A program made the position numbers and the translations under genes. A DNA stretch of 64,000 nucleotides, from positions 248,001-312,000 of the forward strand of contig NZ_JABGCJ010000002.1 of the NCBI RefSeq assembly GCF_019799965.1. Reading direction: 5' to 3'. The DNA comes from Modestobacter italicus (GTDB lineage Bacteria > Actinomycetota > Actinomycetes > Mycobacteriales > Geodermatophilaceae). The first letter of the stretch is position 1. The number at the start of each line of letters is the position of its first letter. The notes under the pieces are model-generated. The model was given only the letters and a program-made list of their open reading frames with translations. It ran no database searches and was not told where the DNA came from. Of this stretch, positions 36,467 through 45,856 are shown one piece after another.

Positions 36467-38202
36467 TCGCCACCGCCGGCCACGTCGACCACGGCAAGTC
36501 GACGCTGGTGCGGGCGCTGACCGGGATGGAGCCCGACCGCTGGGAGGAGGAGCGCCGGCGCGGGCTGACCATCGACCTGGGGTTCGCCTGGACGACGCTG
36601 CCCTCGGGCCGGCAGGTCGCCGTGGTCGACGTCCCCGGGCACGAGCGGTTCGTCGGCAACATGCTCGCCGGCGTCGGCTCGGTGCCCACGGCGCTGGTCG
36701 TGGTCGCCGCCGACGACGGGTGGTCGGCGCAGACCGACGAGCACGTCGCCGTGCTGGACGCGCTCGGGGTGCGGCACGGGCTGCTCGCGGTCACCAAGGC
36801 CGACCTCGCCGACGCAGGCCCCGTGCTGGCCGACGCCACCGAGCGGCTGGCCGGCACCTCGCTGGGCCGGGTGCCGGCGGTCGCGGTCAGCGCCCGCACC
36901 GGCGCGGGGCTGTCCGAGCTGTCCGCGGCGCTCGAGCAGGTGCTCGCCGGGCTGCCAGCGCCCGACCCGGCCGCGCCGGTGCGGCTGTGGGTCGACCGGG
37001 CGTTCACCATCCGCGGCGCCGGCACCGTGGTGACCGGCACCCTGCCCGCCGGGACGGTGCGGGCCGGTGACCGGCTCGACCTGGCCGGCCGGACCGTCAC
37101 GGTGCGCGGGCTGCAGTCGCTGGGCGAGCCGGTCGAGTCGGCGGCGGCGACCGCCCGGGTGGCGCTCAACCTGCGCGGCGTCGCCGTGGAGGAGCTCTCC
37201 CGCGGCGACGCCCTGCTCACCCCGGAGGCGTTCCGCCGCACCGCGGACCTGGACGTGACGCTGGTGCGGCCGGTGGAGGAGAAGCTGCCCGCCGAGCTGG
37301 TGGTGCACATCGGCTCGGCCACGGTCGCCGCCCGGGTCCGACCGCTGGACGGCGCGGCGCTGCGGCTGCGGCTGGCCGCCGAGCTGCCGCTGCGGGTCGG
37401 TGACCGGCTGTTGCTGCGCGACCCGGGCGCCCGCCGGGTGTTCGGCGCCGACGTGCGCGACGTCGACCCACCGGAGCTGCGCCGCCGCGGTGCCGCCCGC
37501 ACCCGCGCCGCCCAGCTGGCCGAGCAGCCCACGGGGGAGGGCGGCGCGCTGGCCGACCTGGTGCGGCGCCGCTTCGTGCGCCGCGCGGACTTCGTGGCGA
37601 TGGGCTGGCCGGTGCCCGCGGGGACCACGGAGGTCGGGCCGTGGCTGATCGCGCCGGGGCTGGCCGACGAGCTGGCCGCCCGGGTGCCGCAGGTGGTGGC
37701 CCGCTACCGGCAGCTGCGTCCGCTGGAGCCCGGCCCGCCGACGGCGGTGCTGCGCTCGGCGCTGGAGCTGCCCGACGTGGAGCTGGTGCCCGCCCTGGTC
37801 CGGGAGCCGCTCGCCCTGCGTGACGGCCGTGTCGTCGCCGGCGCGGCCGCGCTGCCGCCGGACGTGCAGCGGGCCGTGGACGGGATCCGCGCCCGGCTGG
37901 CGGCCGCCCCGTTCGCCGCGCCCGAGGCCGGTGACCTGGTGGCCGCCGGGCTGGGGCCGCGGGAGCTGGCGGCGGCGGTCCGGGACGGGCAGCTGGTGCG
38001 GATCGCCGACGGCATCTACCTGGCCCCCGGCGTCGCCGAGCAGGCCCGCGCCCGGCTGGCTGCGCTGCCGCAGCCGTTCACGCTCAGCGAGGCGCGCCGG
38101 GCCTGGGACACCACCCGCCGGGTCGCCGTCCCGCTGGCCGAGTGGCTGGACGCCCGCGGGGTCACCGTGCGCCAGCCGGACAACACCCGCCGGCTGCGCT
38201 GA
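36457..38202 (+). CDS. selB: Selenocysteine-specific elongation factor
   Basis: GTPase that delivers Sec-tRNA(Sec) to the ribosome at a Sec codon marked by a SECIS hairpin. The 581 residues have an EF-Tu-like domain (GHVDHGKST at 8-16; [16 protein letters not shown]), two beta-barrel domains, and a C-terminal block of winged helices from about 370 that binds SECIS. SelB does not read the codon itself, so it can serve a UAG-reading tRNA. The GTG at 36457 gives MDVIATAGH, matching the family; GTG 36463, a 4-nt overlap, is the alternative. Confidence 0.94.
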   Translation: MDVIATAGHVDHGKSTLVRALTGMEPDRWEEERRRGLTIDLGFAWTTLPSGRQVAVVDVPGHERFVGNMLAGVGSVPTALVVVAADDGWSAQTDEHVAVLDALGVRHGLLAVTKADLADAGPVLADATERLAGTSLGRVPAVAVSARTGAGLSELSAALEQVLAGLPAPDPAAPVRLWVDRAFTIRGAGTVVTGTLPAGTVRAGDRLDLAGRTVTVRGLQSLGEPVESAAATARVALNLRGVAVEELSRGDALLTPEAFRRTADLDVTLVRPVEEKLPAELVVHIGSATVAARVRPLDGAALRLRLAAELPLRVGDRLLLRDPGARRVFGADVRDVDPPELRRRGAARTRAAQLAEQPTGEGGALADLVRRRFVRRADFVAMGWPVPAGTTEVGPWLIAPGLADELAARVPQVVARYRQLRPLEPGPPTAVLRSALELPDVELVPALVREPLALRDGRVVAGAAALPPDVQRAVDGIRARLAAAPFAAPEAGDLVAAGLGPRELAAAVRDGQLVRIADGIYLAPGVAEQARARLAALPQPFTLSEARRAWDTTRRVAVPLAEWLDARGVTVRQPDNTRRLR

Positions 38203-38210
38203 CCCGGCGT

Positions 38211-38239
38211 GGGAGCCGGCCGTTCTCCGGCCGGCTCCC
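38211..38239 (+). terminator. selA-selB terminator
   Basis: An 11-bp perfect stem (38211-38221 with 38229-38239) with a 7-nt loop lies 8 nt past the selB stop and abuts the next promoter. Confidence 0.75.
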
Positions 38240-38245
38240 TACGGT
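38240..38245 (+). promoter_or_regulatory. -10 element of the PH-domain gene
   Basis: TACGGT begins directly after the selB terminator stem and ends 6 nt before the GTG. Confidence 0.5.
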
Positions 38246-38251
38246 GACGCG

Positions 38252-38626
38252 GTGATCGACTTCTCGAACGGTTCCGTCTTCAAGCTCAACCCCTGCGACC
38301 CGCAGGACATCGCGCCGGCCGTCGCGCCGCTGCTGGTGCCCGGCGAGCAGTTCGCGGCCACCTTCAAGGGCGTCCGCGACTTCGTCGTCTTCACCGACAA
38401 GCGGCTGATCGCCGTCAACGTCCAGGGCATCACCGGCAAGAAGCGCGACTTCACCTCGCTCCCGTACAGCAAGGTCCAGGCCTTCTCGATCGAGACCGCC
38501 GGCACCTTCGACCTGGACGCCGAACTGGACCTGTGGTTCAGCGGCCTGGGCAAGGTCCGGCTGGAGTTCAAGGGCAACGCCGACATCCGCCAGCTCGGCC
38601 AGATGATCGCCACGTTCGTGCTCTGA
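38252..38626 (+). CDS. PH-domain protein (bacterial PH / YvbH-like)
   Basis: A 124-residue cytoplasmic protein whose whole length fits a bacterial pleckstrin-homology-like domain: strands such as FKGVRDFVVFTDKRLIAVNV and a C-terminal helix IRQLGQMIATFV. Such proteins often form oligomeric rings or support stress responses, but no function is assigned. It has its own promoter and is not part of the sel operon. Confidence 0.75.
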   Translation: MIDFSNGSVFKLNPCDPQDIAPAVAPLLVPGEQFAATFKGVRDFVVFTDKRLIAVNVQGITGKKRDFTSLPYSKVQAFSIETAGTFDLDAELDLWFSGLGKVRLEFKGNADIRQLGQMIATFVL

Positions 38627-38658
38627 CCCGGACGGCGCAGTGCCACCCGGCGGGCCGG

Positions 38659-38814
38659 TCAGCCGGAGCTGCCGCCGGCGATGATCCGCAGGGCGATCTC
38701 CGGCGGGGTCTCCACGACCCGTCGGGAGGACGCCTCCTCGGTCTCCACGGAGTCCTCCGGCCGCACCGGCTCGGGCAGCCGGCGGTACTGCGCGCGCGGG
38801 TCGTCCTCGGTCAT
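38659..38814 (-). CDS. Small hypothetical protein (51 aa)
   Basis: An acidic, charged 51-residue ORF that starts MTEDDPRAQYRRLPEP and ends in a short hydrophobic segment, ALRIIAGGSSG. GGGGG just upstream of the ATG could serve as a weak ribosome-binding site. The form (disordered acidic head, short C-terminal helix) resembles small acyl-CoA carboxylase epsilon-type subunits, but this is a weak likeness and no carboxylase genes are nearby. Confidence 0.45.
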   Translation of the reverse strand: MTEDDPRAQYRRLPEPVRPEDSVETEEASSRRVVETPPEIALRIIAGGSSG

Positions 38815-38913
38815 CCCCCGATGGTGCCGCCGGCCGACGCCGGTCGGTACCCGTTCCGGCGCCGCTGGTGCCCTGGGTGTGTGGACGAGGCAGAGCGCCA
38901 GCGCCGGTCGGGA

Positions 38914-38983
38914 CGTGTCCTGGCGATGCTCGTGTCCTGGCGATGCTCGTGCTCTGCGTGCGAGGACGACGCAGAGCACGAGC
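38914..38983. repeat. 17-bp tandem duplication and hairpin after the enoyl-CoA hydratase gene
   Basis: CGTGTCCTGGCGATGCT occurs twice in tandem (38914-38930, 38931-38947). It runs into a 15-bp perfect stem (38945-38959 with 38969-38983) with a 9-nt loop that may terminate the minus-strand hydratase gene. Confidence 0.6.
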
Positions 38984-38993
38984 GTCGCGGAGG

Positions 38994-39779
38994 TCACGCG
39001 TCGGCCGGCACCCAGCGGGCGGGGCGCTTCTCCCGGAACGCGGCGATGCCCTCCTGACCCTCCTCGCCGGCGAAGAACCGTGCCGACAGCTCCAGCAGCG
39101 CGGGGAACTGGCCGGCCAGGTCGGTGCCCGAGCGCAGCAGCCGCTTGGTCTCGGCCAGCGCGGTCGGCGCCCCGGCGGCCAGTGCGGTCACCTGCGCGGA
39201 CACGGTGGCGTCGACCTCGTCGTCCGGCACCGCCAGGTCGACGAGCCCGCCGGCGGCGGCGGTCGCCGCGTCGAACACCTCCCCGGTGAGCATCAGCCGG
39301 TGCACGGCGTGCGGCAGCATCCGCGGCCGGCAGACCGCGGAGATCACCGCCGGGACGACGCCGATCCGCACCTCGCTGAACGCGAACGTCGCGCTTGCTC
39401 CGGCGACCACCACGTCGCAGGCAGCGGCCAGCCCGACACCACCGGCGCGGGCCGGGCCACGGACGGCGGCGAGCACCGGCTTGGGGGAGTCCCAGATCAA
39501 CTGCAGCAGCTCGGGGAACTCGTTGACCCCCTGGTCGGCCGCCGAGCCGCCGGTGGCCTCGCGGAGGTCCATGCCGGAGCAGAACACCCGGCCGGTGTGG
39601 TCGAGCACCACCACCCGCACGGCGTCGTCGGCGAGGGCCCCGGTGAGGGCAGTACGCAGCTGGGCGCGCATCGCGCGGGAGAGGGCGTTGCGGTTGGCGG
39701 GGGAGTCGAGGGTCAGCCGGGCCACGCCGGCGGACACGTCGACGGAGAGCACGCGGGCGTCATCGGTCGCGGAGGTCAC
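38994..39779 (-). CDS. Enoyl-CoA hydratase/isomerase family protein
   Basis: A 261-residue crotonase-fold protein. The oxyanion-hole segments are SGMDLREATGG (near 68) and ARAGGVGLAAACDVVVA (near 110), and the region around residue 130 carries EVRIGVVPAVIS in place of the usual catalytic glutamates. It probably hydrates or isomerises an acyl-CoA; the substrate is unknown. A CACGAT -10-like box lies 6 nt before the GTG. Confidence 0.85.
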   Translation of the reverse strand: MTSATDDARVLSVDVSAGVARLTLDSPANRNALSRAMRAQLRTALTGALADDAVRVVVLDHTGRVFCSGMDLREATGGSAADQGVNEFPELLQLIWDSPKPVLAAVRGPARAGGVGLAAACDVVVAGASATFAFSEVRIGVVPAVISAVCRPRMLPHAVHRLMLTGEVFDAATAAAGGLVDLAVPDDEVDATVSAQVTALAAGAPTALAETKRLLRSGTDLAGQFPALLELSARFFAGEEGQEGIAAFREKRPARWVPADA

Positions 39780-39829
39780 GCTGGCATCGTGCCGGTCGCT
39801 CGGCCGGAGCGGTCACACTGGGAGCAGCG

Positions 39830-41059
39830 ATGACCACCTTGCCCCTGCTCGGCCAGACCCCGGCCCTCCCAGCAGATCCCTCGATGCTCCCGGCGTCGGC
39901 CCGCGACACCCTCGGGACGACGCCCTTCGGGCTCTACGTGCACGTGCCGTTCTGCGCCACCCGCTGCGGCTACTGCGACTTCAACACCTACACCTCCGAC
40001 GAGCTCGGCCCCGGCGCCAACCGCAGCGAGTACGCAGGCACCGCCATCGCCGAGCTGCGGCTGGCCGCCGAGGTGCTCGGCCCGGACCGGCCGGCGGTGC
40101 AGACCGTCTTCGTCGGCGGCGGCACCCCGACCCTGCTGCCCGCGCACGACCTGGTGGCGGTCATGGACGCCGTCCGTGAGCTCTTCCCGGTCGGCCCGGA
40201 CGTCGAGGTGACCACCGAGGCCAACCCCGAGTCGGTGACGCCGGAGTCGCTGGCCGTCCTGCGCGAGGGCGGCTTCACCCGGATCAGCCTGGGCATGCAG
40301 TCCGCCGCCGAGCACGTGCTCGCTGTCCTCGACCGCCGGCACACCCCCGGCCGGGCGGTGCAGGCCGCACACGAGGCGCGCGCTGCCGGCTTCGAGCACG
40401 TCAACCTCGACCTGATCTACGGCGCGCCGGGGGAGACCGACGCCGACTGGCAGGCCTCCCTCGACGCCGTGCTGGCCGCGCCGGTCGACCACGTCAGCGC
40501 CTACGCGCTGATCGTCGAGCAGGGCACCCGGCTGGCCCGCCGGGTCGCCCGCGGCGAACTGCCGATGCCCGACGACGACGTGCTGGCCGACCGCTACGAG
40601 ATGGCCGACCGCGCGTTCGGCACCGCCGGGCTGGGCTGGTACGAGGTGTCGAACTGGGCCCGCGACCGCGCCGCCCGCTGCCGGCACAACGAGCTGTACT
40701 GGGCCAACGCCAACTGGTGGGGCATCGGGCCCGGCGCGCACTCGCACGTCGGCGGTCTGCGCTGGTGGAACGTCAAGCACCCGGCCGCCTACGCCGACCG
40801 GCTCGCCGCCGGCCTGCACCCGGCCGCCGACACCGAGCTGCTGACCGCCGACGACCAGGCGCTGGAGCGGGTGATGCTCGGCCTACGGCTGCGCGACGGG
40901 CTGCCGCTGACCGCGCTGAGCGACGCCGGCCGGGCCCGGGCCACGGAGGCGTGCGTCCGGGGGCTGCTGGCAGCCGGGCCGCACGAGGCGGGCCTCGCCG
41001 TCCTCACCGACCGCGGCCGGCTGCTCGCCGACGCCGTCGTCCGCGACCTCACGGACTAG
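39830..41059 (+). CDS. hemW: Heme chaperone HemW / HemN-like radical SAM protein
   Basis: A 409-residue radical SAM protein. The cluster motif is Cys42-x3-Cys46-x2-Cys49 (CATRCGYC) and the HemW-type C-terminal domain follows. HemW differs from true HemN by lacking an extra N-terminal cysteine, which is the case here, so heme transfer rather than coproporphyrinogen oxidation is more likely. GGGAG precedes the ATG. It ends in TAG. Confidence 0.9.
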   Translation: MTTLPLLGQTPALPADPSMLPASARDTLGTTPFGLYVHVPFCATRCGYCDFNTYTSDELGPGANRSEYAGTAIAELRLAAEVLGPDRPAVQTVFVGGGTPTLLPAHDLVAVMDAVRELFPVGPDVEVTTEANPESVTPESLAVLREGGFTRISLGMQSAAEHVLAVLDRRHTPGRAVQAAHEARAAGFEHVNLDLIYGAPGETDADWQASLDAVLAAPVDHVSAYALIVEQGTRLARRVARGELPMPDDDVLADRYEMADRAFGTAGLGWYEVSNWARDRAARCRHNELYWANANWWGIGPGAHSHVGGLRWWNVKHPAAYADRLAAGLHPAADTELLTADDQALERVMLGLRLRDGLPLTALSDAGRARATEACVRGLLAAGPHEAGLAVLTDRGRLLADAVVRDLTD

Positions 41060-41096
41060 CGGAGCACCCGGTCCTCCCGCGGGGCGGGCCGGGCGT

Positions 41097-42938
41097 TCAG
41101 CCGTGCAGGGCGGCGAGGACCTGGTCGCCGAACTTCTCCAGCTTGGCCGCGCCCACGCCGCTGACCGTGCCCAGGGCGGCCAGGGTGGCCGGCTCCTCGG
41201 TGGCGATCTGCCGCAGCGTCGCGTCGTGGAAGACCACGTAGGCCGGCACGCCCTGCTCCTTGGCCGTCGCGGCGCGCCAGGCCCGCAGCCGCTCGAACGC
41301 ACCGGCGGCCGACGCGGGCAGCTCCGGTGCGCTCGCCCGGTTGCCCTTCGCCGTCCGCGCGGAGCGGGCTGGGCGGTCGGGCTCGCGGCGCATCAGCACC
41401 TCGCGCTCCCGGCGCAGCACCGGCCCGCTGGCCTCGTTGAGCGCGAGCGTGCCGTACTCGCCCTGCACCGACAGCAGCCCCTGCGCCAGCAGCTGCCGGA
41501 CGACGCCGCGCCACTGGCCCTCGGACAGGTCGGTGCCGATGCCGAAGGTGGTCAGCTCGTCGTGGGAGTGCTGGGTGACCTTGTCGGTGCGCCTGCCCAG
41601 CAGGATGTCGATCGACTGGCCGGCGCCGAACGACTGCCCGCGCTCCCGCTGCAGTCTGAGCACCGTGGACAGCAGCATCTGCGCCGGCACGGTGGCGTCC
41701 CAGGACTCCGGCGGGGTCAGGCAGGTGTCGCAGTTGCCGCAGGGCGAGCTCTCCTGCCCGAAGTGGGCGAGCAGCCGAACCCGCCGGCACTCGACGGTCT
41801 CGCAGAGCGCCAGCATCGCGTCGAGCTGCGCCGACAGCACCCGGCGGTGCGCGGCGTCGCCCTCAGAGGAGTCGATCATCTTCCGCTGCTGGACGACGTC
41901 GGCGAGCCCGTAGGCCAGCCACGCGGTCGACGGCAGCCCGTCGCGGCCGGCCCGGCCGGTCTCCTGGTAGTAGCCCTCCACCGACTTGGGCAGGTCCAGG
42001 TGGGCGACGAAGCGGACGTCGGGCTTGTCGATGCCCATGCCGAACGCGATGGTCGCCACCATCACCAGCCCGTCCTCGCGCAGGAAACGGGACTGGTTCC
42101 GCGCGCGCACCTGCTGGTCCAGGCCCGCGTGGTAGGGCAGCGCGGGGATGCCCTGGCCGACGAGGAACTCCGCCGTCTTCTCCACCGACGCGCGGGACAG
42201 GCAGTAGACGATGCCGGCGTCGCCGGGGTGCTCGGTGCGCAGCAGGTCCAGCAGCTGCTTGCGCGGCTCGTTCTTCGGCGCGATCCGGTACTGGATGTTC
42301 GGCCGGTCGAAGCCGGCGACCACGTGCAGGGCGTCGTCCAGCTGCAGCCGGGTGCTGATCTCGGTGTGCGTGGCCCGGGTGGCCGTCGCGGTGAGCGCGA
42401 TCCGGGGGACGTCGGGCCAGCGCTCGTGCAGCATCGACAGCGCCAGGTAGTCGGGCCGGAAGTCGTGCCCCCACTGCGCGACGCAGTGCGCCTCGTCGAT
42501 GGCGAACAGCGCGATCTTCCCGCGCTCCAGCAGCCGGGCGGTCGGCGAGTTGCCACCGCCGAGTGACTCGGGAGCGACGTAGAGCAGGTCCAGCTCCTGC
42601 GCCAGGAACGCCTCCTCGACCGCCCGGCGCTCGTCCCGGTCCTGGCTGGAGTTGAGGAACCCGGCGCGCACTCCCAGCGCCCGCAGCGCGTCGACCTGGT
42701 CCTGCATCAGCGCGATCAGCGGGGAGACCACCACGCCCACGCCCTCGCGCAGCAGCGCCGGCACCTGGTAGCACAGCGACTTCCCGCCGCCGGTGGGCAT
42801 GAGCACCAGGGCGTCCCCGCCGGCGACGACGTGGTCGACGACCTCGCGTTGGGGCCCACGGAAGGCGTCGTAGCCGAACACCCGCTCCAGCACCTCGAGG
42901 GCGGGGTCAGCCTGTACGGGGGCCTCGATCACGTCCAC
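41097..42938 (-). CDS. recQ: ATP-dependent DNA helicase RecQ
   Basis: 3'-5' helicase of recombination and fork repair. The 613 residues contain Walker A PTGGGKS at 48-54, a DEAH box (IDEAHC), the second RecA domain (ETGRAGRDG), a zinc-binding cysteine set (CGNCDTC), a winged helix and a C-terminal HRDC domain from about 540. The GTG at 42938 is preferred because TACCCT ends 6 nt upstream; an in-frame ATG 39 nt further up would add 13 residues and lie beyond that promoter. Confidence 0.92.
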   Translation of the reverse strand: MDVIEAPVQADPALEVLERVFGYDAFRGPQREVVDHVVAGGDALVLMPTGGGKSLCYQVPALLREGVGVVVSPLIALMQDQVDALRALGVRAGFLNSSQDRDERRAVEEAFLAQELDLLYVAPESLGGGNSPTARLLERGKIALFAIDEAHCVAQWGHDFRPDYLALSMLHERWPDVPRIALTATATRATHTEISTRLQLDDALHVVAGFDRPNIQYRIAPKNEPRKQLLDLLRTEHPGDAGIVYCLSRASVEKTAEFLVGQGIPALPYHAGLDQQVRARNQSRFLREDGLVMVATIAFGMGIDKPDVRFVAHLDLPKSVEGYYQETGRAGRDGLPSTAWLAYGLADVVQQRKMIDSSEGDAAHRRVLSAQLDAMLALCETVECRRVRLLAHFGQESSPCGNCDTCLTPPESWDATVPAQMLLSTVLRLQRERGQSFGAGQSIDILLGRRTDKVTQHSHDELTTFGIGTDLSEGQWRGVVRQLLAQGLLSVQGEYGTLALNEASGPVLRREREVLMRREPDRPARSARTAKGNRASAPELPASAAGAFERLRAWRAATAKEQGVPAYVVFHDATLRQIATEEPATLAALGTVSGVGAAKLEKFGDQVLAALHG

Positions 42939-42944
42939 GTGGCG

Positions 42945-42950
42945 AGGGTA
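42945..42950 (-). promoter_or_regulatory. recQ -10 element
   Basis: TACCCT on the minus strand, 6 nt before GTG 42938. Confidence 0.5.
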
Positions 42951-42969
42951 GGCGGGTTCGGGCCCGTCA

Positions 42970-42985
42970 TCTGACATCCGTCAGA
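42970..42985. promoter_or_regulatory. Possible operator between recQ and the ABC/two-component operon
   Basis: TCTGAC-N4-GTCAGA is a perfect 6+4+6 inverted repeat in the divergent gap. It could be a target of the NarL-type regulator encoded downstream (inference). Confidence 0.35.
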
Positions 42986-43031
42986 CGGTGTGGACGACGT
43001 CTCGCACTGCCGCCGGCACCCGCCCGGGCGC

Positions 43032-43037
43032 GAGGCT
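43032..43037 (+). promoter_or_regulatory. -10 element of the ABC/two-component operon
   Basis: GAGGCT, 6 nt before the ATG of the ATPase gene; weaker than the TANNNT boxes elsewhere. Confidence 0.35.
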
Positions 43038-43043
43038 CGGAGC

Positions 43044-43955
43044 ATGCTCTCGACACCTGTTCTGGAGATCGACGGACTGACCGTCCGCTACGGCGGCACG
43101 CTCGCCGTCGACGCGCTCGACCTGCGGATCGGTGCCGGCGAGACGGTCGCCCTGCTCGGGTCCAACGGCGCCGGGAAGTCCTCGATCGTCAACGCCGCGC
43201 TCGGTCTGTTCCGCCCGGCCGCCGGGCAGGTCCGGCTGCTCGGCCGCGCCCCCGCCGAGGCGGTGCAGGCCGGCGGCGTGGGCGCGATGCTGCAGCACGG
43301 CGGCCTGCCGAGCGAGGCCCGGGTCGGTGAGGTGCTGGCGCTGGTCCGCCGGCGGCACGCCGACCCGTGGCCGCTGGACGACCTGGCCGCCACCGCCGGC
43401 ATCGCCGGGCTGCTCGACCGCGGGGTCGACGCCCTGTCCGGTGGCCAGCGGCAGCGCGTGCTGCTCGCCCTCGCCCTGGCCGGGGCGCCGCCGCTGCTGC
43501 TGCTGGACGAGCCGACCTCGGCGATGGACGTCGCGGGCCGGCAGGCGTTCTGGACGACGATGCGCGGGCTGGCCGACCGTGGGCACACCGTCGTGTTCGC
43601 CACCCACCACCTCGACGAGGCCGACGCGGTCGCCGACCGGGTCGTGGTGGTCGCCGGCGGGCGGGTCCTCGCCGACGGGACGGCGGCGGAGATCAAGTCG
43701 CGCATCGCCGGGCGCACCGTCCGGTTCCGCTGCCCGGGCACCCGCGACGGGCTGGCCGCGCTGCCCGGCGTGACCGGGATCGGCGGGGACGGCGACCTCG
43801 TCGAGCTCGCAACCACCGACGCCGAGGCGACCCTGCGCGCGCTGCTGGGCGCCCGCACCGGGCTGCCGGACCTGGAGGTGCGCGGCGCCAGCCTCGAACA
43901 GGCCTTCCTGCACCTCACCACCGACCAGACCACCGCGAACGGGGCCCTCCGATGA
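43044..43955 (+). CDS. ABC-2 type transporter ATPase
   Basis: A 303-residue ATPase with Walker A GSNGAGKSS at 39-47, signature LSGGQRQR near 133, Walker B LLLLDEPTS, and a C-terminal extension of about 80 residues typical of drug or lipid exporters of the DrrA type. The ATG is followed by the usual first strand, VLEIDGLTVRYGG. It overlaps the permease gene by 4 nt (ATGA). The neighbouring DesK-type kinase suggests an exporter that responds to membrane stress or an antimicrobial. Confidence 0.9.
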   Translation: MLSTPVLEIDGLTVRYGGTLAVDALDLRIGAGETVALLGSNGAGKSSIVNAALGLFRPAAGQVRLLGRAPAEAVQAGGVGAMLQHGGLPSEARVGEVLALVRRRHADPWPLDDLAATAGIAGLLDRGVDALSGGQRQRVLLALALAGAPPLLLLDEPTSAMDVAGRQAFWTTMRGLADRGHTVVFATHHLDEADAVADRVVVVAGGRVLADGTAAEIKSRIAGRTVRFRCPGTRDGLAALPGVTGIGGDGDLVELATTDAEATLRALLGARTGLPDLEVRGASLEQAFLHLTTDQTTANGALR

Positions 43956-44692
43956 CCGACCTGCTCCTCTTCCAGCTCCGCCGGGTCGGGCGCAACCGGC
44001 AGTACCTGTTCTTCACCGTGCTGCTGCCGGCGCTGTTCACCGTCTTCTTCACCAAGGTCATCGGTGGGCAGCTGGCGCCCGGTGACTACCAGGAGGTCGC
44101 CGGCTCGGTGCTGGTCTCGATGCTGGCCTACGGCGCGATCGGCGCGGCGCTGGGCGCCACCATCCGGATCGCCTTCGACCGCTCCTCCGGCTGGCTGCGG
44201 CAGCTGCGGGTGACCCCGGTGCCCAGCGGGTCGGTGTTCGCCGTCGACGTCGCGGTCGGTGCGCTGCTGGTGCTGCCCAGCCTGGTCGTCGTGGCGCTGG
44301 TGGGGCGGTTCGTCAACGGCGTCGAGCTGGGCCTGGGCACGTGGCTGGCGCTGGTCGGCTCGCTGTGGGCCGGCTCGGTGGTGTTCGTCGCCCTGGGCGT
44401 CGCGGTCGGGCTGGCGCTGGACGCCCAGGCCGCGGGTGCCGCGATCGGCATCCTCGGCACGGTGCTCGCCGCGCTGGGCGGGCTGTGGTTCCCGGTCGAG
44501 CAGTTCCCGGACGGGATGGCGGCGGTGGCCCGCACGCTGCCCTCCTACTGGTTCGCCGAGCTGGGCCGGGACGTCGCGGAGGGGGCGCCGGCCGGTGCGC
44601 CGGTGGCGGTGCTGGGCGGCTACGGCGTCCTCTTCGCCGCCGCGGCGCTGGCGGTCGCCCGGCGTCGTCCGCTGCACGCCGTGGCGGGCTGA
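43952..44692 (+). CDS. ABC-2 type transporter permease
   Basis: A 246-residue membrane protein with about six transmembrane helices, including YLFFTVLLPALFTVFF at the start and a pair near residues 150-180. It ends in a re-entrant GGLWFPVEQFP segment typical of ABC-2 permeases. It pairs with the preceding ATPase to form an efflux pump of unknown substrate. Confidence 0.88.
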   Translation: MTDLLLFQLRRVGRNRQYLFFTVLLPALFTVFFTKVIGGQLAPGDYQEVAGSVLVSMLAYGAIGAALGATIRIAFDRSSGWLRQLRVTPVPSGSVFAVDVAVGALLVLPSLVVVALVGRFVNGVELGLGTWLALVGSLWAGSVVFVALGVAVGLALDAQAAGAAIGILGTVLAALGGLWFPVEQFPDGMAAVARTLPSYWFAELGRDVAEGAPAGAPVAVLGGYGVLFAAAALAVARRRPLHAVAG

Positions 44693-44715
44693 CCGGTGCA
44701 CGCCCGAGCGGGCGC

Positions 44716-44721
44716 TAGCGT
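44716..44721 (+). promoter_or_regulatory. -10 element of the histidine kinase gene
   Basis: TAGCGT ends 7 nt before GTG 44729. It favours that start and suggests the two-component genes can be expressed without the transporter. Confidence 0.45.
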
Positions 44722-44728
44722 CGGACCG

Positions 44729-45856
44729 GTGAACCGGTCGAGCTGGTGGGGTCAGGCGATCTGGGCGGTGCCGTGGCTGCTGTTCCAGTACTTCCCGATC
44801 GCCGACCTGGTCACCACCGACCGTCCCGCCGCCGCCCGCTGGGTCGGCGCGCTCGGGCTGGTCGCCTTCACCGTCGTCTACCTGCGGGTGATCGGCCGGC
44901 TCGGCCGGCCGCGGGCGCTGCGATCCGACTTCGTGGTGACGACCGTCCTCGCCGTCGCGCTGGCGGTCGGCTTCGGCGCCGACTGGGCCGGGCTGATGAT
45001 CTACGTGTCGGCTGCGGCCGCCGCCGCGCTGCCGTGGCGCTGGGTGTGGCCGGCCGTGGTCGCCGCGGCCCTGGTCTGCCTCGCGGTGCTCGTCGCCGAC
45101 GACGGCGCGGGGCTGTTCTTCCTGCCGCCGATCTGCCTGCTCACCGCCTTCGGCATCAGCGGCACCGGCTACCTGATCACCGTCAACCGGGAGCTGCAGG
45201 AGGCCCGCGACGAGCTGGCCCGCAACGCCGTCGCCGAGGAGCGGCTGCGCTTCGCCCGCGACCTGCACGACCTGCTCGGCCACTCGCTGTCGCTGATCGC
45301 ACTGAAGAGCGAGGTGGCCCGCCGGCTGGCCGAGAAGGACCCGGCCCGCGCCCAGCAGGAGATGGCCGACGTCGAGGAGGCCGCCCGGCGGGCGCTGGCC
45401 GAGGTGCGGGACGCGGTCAGCGGCTACCGGCAGGTCAGCTGCGGGCAGGCCCTCGCGGAGGCGCGGGCGGCGCTGACCGGCGCGGGGATCACCGTGCGGC
45501 TGCCCGAGCGGGTGCCGGCGCTGCCCGGCGGGGTGGACGCGGCGCTGGGCTGGGTGGTGCGCGAGGCGACCACCAACGTGCTGCGGCACAGCCGGGCCGG
45601 CACGGTGACCGTCGACCTCGCCGAGGACGGCGTGCAGGCGGCGCTGACGGTGACCGACGACGGCGCCGGGGGAGCAGCGGAGCGGATGACCGTGCTGGGG
45701 AGCTCGTCGGGGTCGGGCCTGGCCGGCCTGCGCGAGCGGGTGGGCGCGCTGGGCGGCGAGCTGGAGGCCGGGCCGCTGGACGGCGGCGGGTACCGGGTGC
45801 GCGCCACGGTGCCGCTGCTGCCGGCCGAGGTGCCGGCGGGACGGGCGGGCGCGTGA
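44729..45856 (+). CDS. DesK/LiaS-type sensor histidine kinase
   Basis: A 375-residue membrane kinase. Residues 1-150 hold about five or six hydrophobic segments with no large sensory loop, so it probably senses the membrane itself. The HisKA_3 dimerisation helix carries the phospho-accepting His180 (ARDLHDLLGHSL) and the HATPase region has REATTNVLRHS and a glycine-rich lid. GTG 44729 was taken over the GTG 33 nt upstream on promoter evidence. It overlaps the regulator gene by GTGA. Confidence 0.88.
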   Translation: MNRSSWWGQAIWAVPWLLFQYFPIADLVTTDRPAAARWVGALGLVAFTVVYLRVIGRLGRPRALRSDFVVTTVLAVALAVGFGADWAGLMIYVSAAAAAALPWRWVWPAVVAAALVCLAVLVADDGAGLFFLPPICLLTAFGISGTGYLITVNRELQEARDELARNAVAEERLRFARDLHDLLGHSLSLIALKSEVARRLAEKDPARAQQEMADVEEAARRALAEVRDAVSGYRQVSCGQALAEARAALTGAGITVRLPERVPALPGGVDAALGWVVREATTNVLRHSRAGTVTVDLAEDGVQAALTVTDDGAGGAAERMTVLGSSSGSGLAGLRERVGALGGELEAGPLDGGGYRVRATVPLLPAEVPAGRAGA

